61,838 nucleotides of DNA from Clostridium sp. CAG:221 (lineage in GTDB: Bacteria; Bacillota; Clostridia; Clostridiales; Clostridiaceae): NCBI GenBank assembly GCA_000435835.1, contig FR883421.1:1-61838 (forward strand). Direction: 5' to 3'. The translations under genes were made by a program, and so were the position numbers. The notes under the pieces were generated by a model that did not search any database, had not been told where the DNA came from, and worked only from the letters and a program-made list of their open reading frames with translations. Shown here piece by piece: positions 17,871 through 24,651 of the stretch. Positions within the stretch are counted from its first letter, which is position 1, and each line of letters opens with the position of its first letter.

Positions 17871-19556
17871 TTACTCTCCAAGAATTGAATTTATTTCGTT
17901 CTTGTAGCCGTCTGCTTTTGCTCCGAAAATAGCTTGAATTCCGTTTCCTACTTCCACAACACCAGCAGCACCTAATGCTTTAAGTTCATCTTTTTGAACT
18001 TTAGCCTTATCCTTAACTTCTACTCTTAATCTAGTGATACAAGCATCAACACTTACTATGTTTTCAGCTCCACCTAAAGCAGCTAATACAGCAGGTGCTT
18101 TTTCAGCTATTTCACCTTTTCCAGAAGTAGCAGCAGGTTGTTCTTTATCATTTCCATTTTTAGCTTGGAAATCAGCTTTTGTGAATAACTTAGTTTCACC
18201 TTCGTTTTCATCTCTACCTGGTGTCTTTAAGTTGAACTTAGTAATTAAGAAGTAGAATAAGAAGTAGTAAACTACTGCATAAACTAAACCTACTAAGATA
18301 ACGTATAACCAGTTAGTTTTAACACCAGCACCAGCAGGTAATAAACCAAATAAAGCAAAGTCAATTACACCACCAGAGAATGTCATACCAATGAATACTT
18401 TAAGCATTGCCATAATCATATAAGAGAAACCAGCAAGTACACAGTGAACTGCATATAAAGCAGGTGCTACGAATAAAAATGTAAATTCTAATGGTTCAGT
18501 TATACCAGTTAAGAATGAAGTAACGGCAGCTGAAACTAATAATGAACCTACAACTTTCTTTTTGCTTGGAGCAGCAGCTTTATACATAGCAAATGCAGCA
18601 GCAGGTAAACCAAACATCATGAATGGGAATTTACCAGTCATGAAAGCAGTTGTACTGTTTACTATAGTACCCATAGTTGATGCAGAAGCTCCAACTAATG
18701 CTCCCATATTAGATAATTGTACGAAGTATGCAGTGTTAGCACCAGCAACTGTAGTGAATGTTCCAACAGAACCATTTAGAAGAACTTGACCTTCAACAAA
18801 TGAACTATACCAGAATGGTGTATAGAATACGTGGTGTAATCCAAATGGAATTAAAGCTCTTTCAATTAATCCGTATAAGAATACCCCAATTGATCCTGAA
18901 GTTCTAACTAAGTTTGCAACTATTGAAATACCATCTTGAACAACTGGCCAAGCAAAAGCAAGTACTCCACCAACTAAAGCCATAACTAATGAAGTTATTA
19001 TTGGTACAAATCTTGATCCTGAGAAGAATCCAAGTACCGGTGGCATTTGAATTGTATGGAATTTATTGTGTAATGCAGCAGTAACTAAACCAGTGATAAT
19101 TCCACCGAAAACTGACATATTTAATGTGAATATACCTAAGTTTGTTGTAACATAAGTTCCGTATTTACCAACGTTATCAGGTGTTAATACGCCTAATTGA
19201 GTAGCTCCTAAAGCTAAAAGTGAAGAAATTGTTTGGTTCATTACTAAGAAACCAAATACAGCAGCTAAAGCAGCAGTACCTTTATCTTTCTTAGCAAGAC
19301 CTACAGCAACACCAACAGCAAATAATACTGGTAGGTTACCAAAAACAATATCTCCTATGTTTTTCATAACTGTTAATACAGCATGAACAGCAGGAATAGA
19401 TATAAAAGCAAGTAATGGTTGATAAATAGCAGGCGCATTTTCTAACCCTGCGATTCCTAAGAATGCACCACCAACACCAAGTAATATACCTGCAATTGGA
19501 AGAGCAGCTATTGGAAGCATTACAGCTTTACCAATTCTTTGTAAAAATTGTAGCAT
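17871..19556 (-). CDS. PTS glucose-family transporter, IICB subunit
   Basis: The 561-aa protein has a IIC membrane domain (about residues 1-420) of the glucose/glucosamine/maltose group, with LPIAGILLGVG, GLIERALIPFGLHHVFYTPFW and GITEPLEFTFLF. A polar linker is followed by a IIB domain (about 485-561) with the phosphorylated cysteine in DACITRLRV. No IIA domain is attached, so a separate IIA must feed it. The leader carries a ptsG-type antiterminator sequence, which favours glucose as substrate over N-acetylglucosamine or maltose. A GGAGG ribosome binding site precedes the ATG. Confidence 0.85.
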   Translation of the reverse strand: MLQFLQRIGKAVMLPIAALPIAGILLGVGGAFLGIAGLENAPAIYQPLLAFISIPAVHAVLTVMKNIGDIVFGNLPVLFAVGVAVGLAKKDKGTAALAAVFGFLVMNQTISSLLALGATQLGVLTPDNVGKYGTYVTTNLGIFTLNMSVFGGIITGLVTAALHNKFHTIQMPPVLGFFSGSRFVPIITSLVMALVGGVLAFAWPVVQDGISIVANLVRTSGSIGVFLYGLIERALIPFGLHHVFYTPFWYSSFVEGQVLLNGSVGTFTTVAGANTAYFVQLSNMGALVGASASTMGTIVNSTTAFMTGKFPFMMFGLPAAAFAMYKAAAPSKKKVVGSLLVSAAVTSFLTGITEPLEFTFLFVAPALYAVHCVLAGFSYMIMAMLKVFIGMTFSGGVIDFALFGLLPAGAGVKTNWLYVILVGLVYAVVYYFLFYFLITKFNLKTPGRDENEGETKLFTKADFQAKNGNDKEQPAATSGKGEIAEKAPAVLAALGGAENIVSVDACITRLRVEVKDKAKVQKDELKALGAAGVVEVGNGIQAIFGAKADGYKNEINSILGE

Positions 19557-19655
19557 AATATTAATCCTCCTAAAACTATTTTTAATTCTTAAGTTAATTA
19601 TTGTATTTACATAGCGTAAAAATTTTTGAAGCTGGCCAGCTTATTTAAGTTAAAC

Positions 19656-19735
19656 AAAAAAGGCTTAAATATCTACAAATTATATAATTCCACCAAGGTG
19701 AAGGAATTATTACAATTCACACATATTTAAGCCTT
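19656..19735 (-). terminator. Leader terminator of the PTS gene
   Basis: Reading on the minus strand, AAGGCTTAAATAT pairs with ATATTTAAGCCTT over 13 bp and is followed by a T-run. A smaller inner hairpin (ATAATTCC/GGAATTAT) fills the loop. It lies between the promoter side and the ribosome binding site, as expected for antitermination control. Confidence 0.8.
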
Positions 19736-19757
19736 GCCTGCATAACCAGTAACACGC
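19727..19757 (-). promoter_or_regulatory. GlcT-type RAT (ribonucleic antiterminator) sequence
   Basis: On the minus strand the leader reads CGTGTTACTG, then GTTATGCAGGCA, close to the RAT of B. subtilis ptsG as I remember it. It overlaps the 5' arm of the leader terminator, so a bound GlcT/LicT-type antiterminator would prevent terminator folding. The antiterminator gene itself is not in the window. Confidence 0.65.
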
Positions 19758-19917
19758 TAAAGTATTTAATTTATGTTTAAATGTTATCATAAAAATGTTT
19801 ACATGTAAAGATTCATTTTTAAAAATTTTTAAAATTTAAACATTTATAAAAATTTTTAGAATTTTTGTTGTATAGTTGTATATAATATATGAAAAATGGT
19901 GAAAATAATAGTTTAAC

Positions 19918-20188
19918 TTATCCACAAAATGTGGATAAGTTAAAAACAGATATAAGTGTAAAGAAAAAAAGTTGACACAATATATTTGGTGATGGAAAAT
20001 AGATTCAACAATATAATGTGTTTTGGATAAAAAAGTAAATAAACAACTAAGTAAAATATTACCATAATATAGTTAGTAACAAAGTTATCAACAAAATCAA
20101 CATACCTGTGGATAACTTCTGTGGATAACTCTAAAAAGTGTGAATTATTTAAGTGAAAATGGGCTGAAAAAATATAGCCTGTGGATAA
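19918..20188. other. Cluster of five consensus DnaA boxes
   Basis: Perfect TTATCCACA boxes lie at 19918-19926 (plus), and at 19930-19938, 20107-20115, 20120-20128 and 20180-20188 (all minus). A sixth, TTATCAACA at 20085-20093, differs at one base. The first two form a perfect inverted repeat around AAA, and boxes three and four are 13 bp apart. There is no dnaA, dnaN, rpmH, parB or gyr gene nearby, so this is not the usual oriC. The 19.6-20.26 kb gap otherwise holds only the PTS leader and the sfsA promoter. Confidence 0.8.
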
Positions 20189-20191
20189 CTT

Positions 20192-20221
20192 TTGAATGGT
20201 ATAAAAAAGTGAAGATATAAA
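20192..20221 (+). promoter_or_regulatory. Probable sfsA promoter
   Basis: TTGAAT at 20192-20197 and TATAAA at 20216-20221 are 18 bp apart. The last DnaA box ends four bases before the -35 element, so DnaA could influence this promoter. Confidence 0.45.
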
Positions 20222-20258
20222 TTATAAAATATAAAGTGTAAGAAAAGAGGATAAGAAA

Positions 20259-20951
20259 ATGATATATGACAAAAGAATAGTAAAAGCAGAATTTATTAAT
20301 AGACCCAACAGATTTTATTCAAATGTTAAACTAGAAGGAAAAGAAATAAAAGTTCATGTGCCAAATACAGGAAGATGTAAGGAACTTTTAATACCTGGAT
20401 GTACAGTATATTTAAGAGAAGAAAATAATCCAGCAAGGAAGACCCCCTATGATTTAATAGCTGTTGAAAAAGGCCATAGTTTAGTTAGTATTGATTCACA
20501 TATTCCTAATAAGGTTGTGGAAGAAGCTCTGCAAAAAGGAAAAATAGAAAAGTTAAAGGGGTATAAGAATATTTTAAGAGAGAAAATGTTTGAAAAAAGT
20601 AGATTTGATTTTAAGCTATCAAATGATGAAAGTGATGAATATTACTTAGAAATAAAAGGTGTAACCTTGGAAGATAAAGGATATGCTAGATTTCCTGATG
20701 CACCAACAGAAAGAGGAGCACGTCATTTAATGGAATTAATCGAAGCTAAAAGAAGGGGATATGGAGCAGGAGTTTTATTTTTGATTCAACTTGAGAAAGT
20801 TTACAAGTTTTCGCCAAATGATGAAACTGATTATAAATTTGGAGAAGCTTTGAGAGCTGCCAAAGTCGCTGGAGTGGATATATTTGCCTATAATTGCCTA
20901 GTTACAGAAGAAAGTATTGAAATTAATAAAGAAGTTGAAATAATACTATAG
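20259..20951 (+). CDS. sfsA: Sugar fermentation stimulation protein SfsA homologue
   Basis: The 230-aa protein matches SfsA throughout: FINRPNRF and VHVPNTGRCKELL near the N-terminus, SRFDFKL, then EIKGVTLE and the FPDAPTERGARHL motif in the nuclease-like core. SfsA is a conserved DNA-binding/nuclease-fold protein named for its effect on maltose genes in E. coli; its cellular role is unsettled. AGAGGATAAG precedes the ATG. The gene stands alone, behind the DnaA-box cluster. Confidence 0.93.
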   Translation: MIYDKRIVKAEFINRPNRFYSNVKLEGKEIKVHVPNTGRCKELLIPGCTVYLREENNPARKTPYDLIAVEKGHSLVSIDSHIPNKVVEEALQKGKIEKLKGYKNILREKMFEKSRFDFKLSNDESDEYYLEIKGVTLEDKGYARFPDAPTERGARHLMELIEAKRRGYGAGVLFLIQLEKVYKFSPNDETDYKFGEALRAAKVAGVDIFAYNCLVTEESIEINKEVEIIL

Positions 20952-21061
20952 AAATATATTTTCTTTATGATATAATTTTTATTTAATAATAATGTAATAA
21001 TATTTTTATAGCTAAGATTTTTTATAAGAATATATATATAAATTGTAATAGGAGTATGCTT

Positions 21062-21736
21062 ATGGAAATTAAGAGAAAGAAGAATGTACCGGAAATAAAA
21101 GGTATATTGAGAAGTAATGTTATTGAAGTGCCATCATGTATTAGAGATTGTTCTGGAATAAAGATATTTGGTAAGAGATTAAAGTCATTTTTATTCACCA
21201 CAGATGTAGCCTTAATAAGAAATACTAATGCTGATGCAATAATAGCAGTATATCCGTTTACTCCACAGCCTTTAATAACAGAAGCGTTAGTAATGGCTGC
21301 AGATGTGCCTATATTCTGTGGAGTCGGAGGTGGAATTACTCAAGGTAAGAGAGTGGTTAATCTTGGATTAGATGCAGAATTTAAAGGGGCAATGGGAGTT
21401 GTAGTTAATGCCCCAACAAGTAATGAAATAGTTAAAAACCTTAGAGAAACTATAGATATACCTATAATAGTTACAGTGGTATCTGAAGATGAGGACATAA
21501 AAGCTAGAATTGAATCAGGAGCAACAATACTAAATGTTTCTGGTGGAAAGAACACTGCAGCTATTGTAAGAAAGATTAAATCCCTATACCCAGATTTCCC
21601 TGTATTGGCAACTGGTGGTCCAACAGAAGAAACAATAAGAGAAACAATAGAAGCAGGGGCAAATGCTATAACTTATACACCTCCATACAATGGGGAAATA
21701 ATGAGTGCTCTTATGGACAGATATAGAGATAAATGA
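21062..21736 (+). CDS. TIM-barrel-like protein annotated as hydrolase in clostridia
   Basis: The 224-aa protein looks like a (beta/alpha)8 barrel. It has repeated strands ending in glycine-rich turns (CGVGGGITQGKRVV), IIVTVVSEDED, a NVSGGKNT loop and a phosphate-binding style ATGGPTEETIRETIEAGANAITYTPP end. The substrate is unknown and I assign no reaction. I chose the ATG at 21062 because AGGAG lies seven bases before it; the ATG at 21056 is almost on top of that site. A terminator follows directly. Confidence 0.65.
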   Translation: MEIKRKKNVPEIKGILRSNVIEVPSCIRDCSGIKIFGKRLKSFLFTTDVALIRNTNADAIIAVYPFTPQPLITEALVMAADVPIFCGVGGGITQGKRVVNLGLDAEFKGAMGVVVNAPTSNEIVKNLRETIDIPIIVTVVSEDEDIKARIESGATILNVSGGKNTAAIVRKIKSLYPDFPVLATGGPTEETIRETIEAGANAITYTPPYNGEIMSALMDRYRDK

Positions 21737-21742
21737 AAAAGT

Positions 21743-21764
21743 AGCAGCAAGCTGCTTTTTTATT
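21743..21764 (+). terminator. Terminator after the TIM-barrel gene
   Basis: AGCAG-CAAG-CTGCT followed by TTTTTTATTT. Confidence 0.8.
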
Positions 21765-21781
21765 TAAATGACGAACTTAGA

Positions 21782-21944
21782 TAATGATGAGTGATGAATG
21801 ATGAATGATGAATGATGAATTTAGGAATAAACTCACAGAGTTTATAAAAATATAATTTTCAGAAATTCTGTAAGAATTTCATCATTAATTCATAATTCAT
21901 AATTCATCATTCATAATTAGCAATATTTTGTTTACAAAATATTG
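21782..21944. repeat. Heptad-arm hairpin element (copy 1)
   Basis: The left arm is five to six 7-bp units of GATGAAT type. Next come hairpin A (TAAACTC-ACA-GAGTTTA, 21828-21844) and hairpin B (GAAATTCT-GTA-AGAATTTC, 21862-21880). The right arm has inverse heptads (AATTCAT type), followed by hairpin C (CAATATTTTG-TTTA-CAAAATATTG, 21921-21944). It lies between a terminator and the lysA leader. Confidence 0.75.
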
Positions 21945-22035
21945 TTATAGTGTTATCATTTACTAAAAAGTTATAATATACTAATATATATGAAAAAATA
22001 ATTGAAGAATAAAAGAAAGCTAAATTGAATAAAAT

Positions 22036-22210
22036 ATTACCTGGTAGAGGTGCTGTTTATAATCAGTAAGAAAAGGGAGTTTTTGCAGGACATAGATCTT
22101 TTCTGAAAGGTATGATGGCCGAAGGAATAAGGAAAGCAAAACCTTATTTCTGGGTATGTATAAAATATATACATAACTGTCACAGTAGTGGAGCGCTACA
22201 GGGTTTAAAT
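22036..22210 (+). promoter_or_regulatory. Lysine riboswitch (L-box) upstream of lysA
   Basis: The conserved L-box elements appear in order: AGAGGTGC near 22047, CAGTAAG near 22073, GGCCGAAGG near 22118, a CTGGG near 22150, ACTGTCAC near 22176 and GTGGAGCGCTAC near 22188. The closing P1 helix is CCTG-GTAG with CTAC-AGG. The downstream terminator completes a transcription-attenuation switch: lysine binding would stop transcription of lysA. Confidence 0.9.
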
Positions 22211-22274
22211 GAAATTATGAAATAAATTTTAAAAGAAAATTTCGTATATCATGTATAATCTTAAAAAGTGAACT

Positions 22275-22307
22275 ACCATCATAGAATTTCTATGATGGTT
22301 TTTTTTA
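22275..22307 (+). terminator. Riboswitch-controlled terminator of lysA
   Basis: ACCATCATAGA-ATT-TCTATGATGGT with an eight-base T-run, 33 bases before the lysA start. Confidence 0.9.
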
Positions 22308-22339
22308 TAATTTATTAGAGTATATTAGGAGTTGGGGAT

Positions 22340-23629
22340 ATGAAGTTATTTGGAACAATGGAAATAAGAGAAAATGAACTATTTATAGGTGGAGTTAGTA
22401 CCGTAGAGTTAGTGAAAAAATATAAATCACCTTTATATGTTATGGATGAACAATTATTAAGAGATACATGTAGAAATTATTATAAGAGTTTTAAATGTAA
22501 TGAAGATAATAGAGTTGCTTTTGCAGGAAAAGCATTTTTAACTTTAGAAATGTGTAGGCTTATTCATGAGGAAGGTCTTAACTTGGATGTAGTTTCTGGT
22601 GGTGAGCTATATACAGCGTATAAAGCAGGTTTTCCAATGGAAAAGATATATTTTCATGGAAATAATAAAACCTTAGACGAAATTCAGTTAGGGGTAGAAA
22701 AAAGAGTTGGTAGATTTGTTGTAGATAATCTAGAAGAAATGGAAATGATTAATGAAATAGCAGCAAAGCATGGAGTGATACAAGATATATATTTAAGACT
22801 TACTCCAGGAATTGAAGCTCATACTCATGAGTATATTCAAACGGGACAAATAGATTCAAAATTTGGATTTGCACCAGTAGGTAATACTATAATGGAAGCG
22901 GTAAAACATGCGTTATCTTTAGCTAATTTAAGATTAATAGGTCTTCACTGTCATATAGGATCACAAATATTTGAAATAAAGCCATATGAAGACGCAGCTG
23001 AAATTATGTTAAATCATATTGCTGAAATCAAAAGAGAAACAGGTCATGAAATTAAAGAGCTAGATTTAGGTGGTGGCTTTGGAGTGTATTATACAGAAGC
23101 TGATAAGCCAAGAAGCATAGAAGAGTATTGTAGTGCTATATTAAATAAGGTTGATGAAACTTGTGAAAGATTAGGATTAGCTAAGCCAGTACTTACTATT
23201 GAACCAGGTAGATCAATTGTAGGAAATGCAGGTACTACTTTATATACCATTGGAGCTATAAAGAATATTGAAAATGTAAGAAAATATGTTTCTGTTGATG
23301 GTGGAATGACTGATAATATAAGACCAGCTTTATATGAAGCAAAATATGATATGTCAATAGTTAACAAGCTACATGAGCCAGCAGATGAAAAAGTAACTAT
23401 AGCAGGTAAGTGCTGTGAATCTGGAGATATATTAATGAAGGATATATATATCCAAAAACCTGAAAGAGGAGATATTTTAGCTGTATTTACTACAGGTGCA
23501 TATGGTTTCTCAATGTTTAGTAATTATAATAAAAATGTAAGACCAGCGGTGGTATTTGTTGGTAATGGACAGGAGAAAATAGTATCTAAAAGACAAGACT
23601 ATAAAGATTTACTAGGATTAGAAATATAG
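22340..23629 (+). CDS. lysA: Diaminopimelate decarboxylase
   Basis: LysA makes L-lysine from meso-diaminopimelate with PLP in the last step of lysine synthesis. The 429-aa protein shows the PLP lysine in FAGKAFLT (about residue 57), HGNNK, the GLHCHIGSQIF motif, LGGGFGVYY for phosphate binding, EPGRSIVGNAG and the C-terminal CCESGDIL active-site motif contributed across the dimer. The lysine riboswitch and terminator directly upstream support the call. An AGGAGTTGGG site precedes the ATG. A weak hairpin around 23645-23685 may end the transcript. Confidence 0.95.
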   Translation: MKLFGTMEIRENELFIGGVSTVELVKKYKSPLYVMDEQLLRDTCRNYYKSFKCNEDNRVAFAGKAFLTLEMCRLIHEEGLNLDVVSGGELYTAYKAGFPMEKIYFHGNNKTLDEIQLGVEKRVGRFVVDNLEEMEMINEIAAKHGVIQDIYLRLTPGIEAHTHEYIQTGQIDSKFGFAPVGNTIMEAVKHALSLANLRLIGLHCHIGSQIFEIKPYEDAAEIMLNHIAEIKRETGHEIKELDLGGGFGVYYTEADKPRSIEEYCSAILNKVDETCERLGLAKPVLTIEPGRSIVGNAGTTLYTIGAIKNIENVRKYVSVDGGMTDNIRPALYEAKYDMSIVNKLHEPADEKVTIAGKCCESGDILMKDIYIQKPERGDILAVFTTGAYGFSMFSNYNKNVRPAVVFVGNGQEKIVSKRQDYKDLLGLEI

Positions 23630-23726
23630 AATAGTGGTAAAAATTAAGGTGAGATGAATTATCATAAATTCTTCTTGCCTTTTAATATATAAATTTTTAA
23701 TGAATGTTTTATATATTGTAATAAAA

Positions 23727-23754
23727 TTGACATATTGCTGTAGTATAATATAAT
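23727..23754 (+). promoter_or_regulatory. Consensus sigma-A promoter of the DUF3006-lepB-ftsH run
   Basis: TTGACA at 23727-23732 and TATAAT at 23749-23754 are separated by 16 bp. Confidence 0.7.
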
Positions 23755-23824
23755 GGTAAAATTAGATTAAATAAAAGAAATATGATATACTTGTGTTTCA
23801 AGTAAAGTGAGAGGGAGGAAGTTC

Positions 23825-23840
23825 TAGCAAAATTTTGCTA
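23825..23840. promoter_or_regulatory. Palindrome between a distant ribosome binding site and the DUF3006 start
   Basis: TAGCAAAATTTTGCTA is a perfect 16-bp palindrome in the 5' untranslated region. Folding it would shorten the effective distance from GGGAGG to the ATG from 35 to about 19 bases. Confidence 0.35.
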
Positions 23841-23853
23841 AAAATATTAAGTT

Positions 23854-24081
23854 ATGAAGGAAAGTCATTTTATAGTCGATAGGATAGAAGGCAGATCGTT
23901 AGTATTACAAAATCGTAATGCAGAAATAATAATAATAGATAAGACAAATGTTGAAGATGAAGTAAGAGAAGGAGATATATTAGTTAAGGTTCATAAAAAC
24001 AGATATATTGTAAATAAAGAAGAGACTGACAATAGAAAGACTGAAATTGATAATTTGATGAAAGGCATGTGGGAAGAATGA
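23854..24081 (+). CDS. DUF3006 domain-containing protein
   Basis: This is a 75-aa protein of the DUF3006 type: FIVDRIEGRSLVLQN at the N-terminus, a small beta-barrel-like middle (VREGDILVKV) and a charged tail. Function is unknown. The ATG at 23854 has no ribosome binding site within 15 bases, and an in-frame stop at 23848 excludes an earlier start. The nearest site, GGGAGG at 23813-23818, is 35 bases away, separated by a 16-bp perfect palindrome. The gene overlaps lepB by four bases (ATGA), so they are translationally coupled. Confidence 0.75.
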   Translation: MKESHFIVDRIEGRSLVLQNRNAEIIIIDKTNVEDEVREGDILVKVHKNRYIVNKEETDNRKTEIDNLMKGMWEE

Positions 24082-24623
24082 AGGAAAGTAATAAAGAAAT
24101 TAAAAACCAAAAGACGGGATTCTTTTACGAATGGGTTGTACCAATTGTAATTGCAGTTATATTGGCTTTTTTAATAAATAAATTTGTTATTTATAAGGTA
24201 AAAATACCTTCAGAATCAATGGTTCCAACATTAAATGTTAATGATAGGCTATTTGTTACAAGGGTATATAATCCAGAAAAACTTGATAGAGGCGATATTG
24301 TTGTATTTAGTTATGACCAAGAAGGCGAAGAAATCAAGATGATAAAAAGGCTTATAGGCTTACCAGGAGATGTGGTGCAAATAGTAAATGGGGTAGTATC
24401 CGTTAATGGAGAAGTTCTAGAAGAAGACTATATTGGAGCTGAAGATACTTTTAATGGTACATATACCGTGCCAGAAGGAAAATACTTTTTCTTAGGAGAT
24501 AATAGAAAATGGTCTAAAGATTCAAGATATTGGCCTGTAACACCTTTTGTTGATGCAGATGATATAGAAGGAAAAGCAGTAATAAAAGTTTATCCATTTA
24601 GTGATTTTGGATTAATTGAATAA
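24078..24623 (+). CDS. lepB: Signal peptidase I
   Basis: Type I signal peptidase cleaves leader peptides from exported proteins at the outer face of the membrane. The 181-aa protein is the short Gram-positive form: one N-terminal membrane helix (about residues 16-36), catalytic Ser47 in PSESMVPT, catalytic Lys90 in MIKRLIGLPGD, and the GDNR...SKDSRYWP motif. I chose the ATG at 24078, which overlaps the stop of the DUF3006 gene; an in-frame GTG at 24069 is possible but less likely. Confidence 0.93.
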   Translation: MKESNKEIKNQKTGFFYEWVVPIVIAVILAFLINKFVIYKVKIPSESMVPTLNVNDRLFVTRVYNPEKLDRGDIVVFSYDQEGEEIKMIKRLIGLPGDVVQIVNGVVSVNGEVLEEDYIGAEDTFNGTYTVPEGKYFFLGDNRKWSKDSRYWPVTPFVDADDIEGKAVIKVYPFSDFGLIE

Positions 24624-24651
24624 AGAGATGGACAGATAGGAGATGATTTGA

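Noticed and set aside
19918..20188. DnaA-box cluster as the chromosomal origin oriC
   Set aside because: None of dnaA, dnaN, recF, gyrAB, rpmH, parAB or gidAB is in the window; neighbours are a PTS gene and sfsA.
23645..23685. Firm terminator after lysA
   Set aside because: The AAGG...CCTT hairpin has several mismatches and a weak U-run, so I mention it only in the lysA entry.
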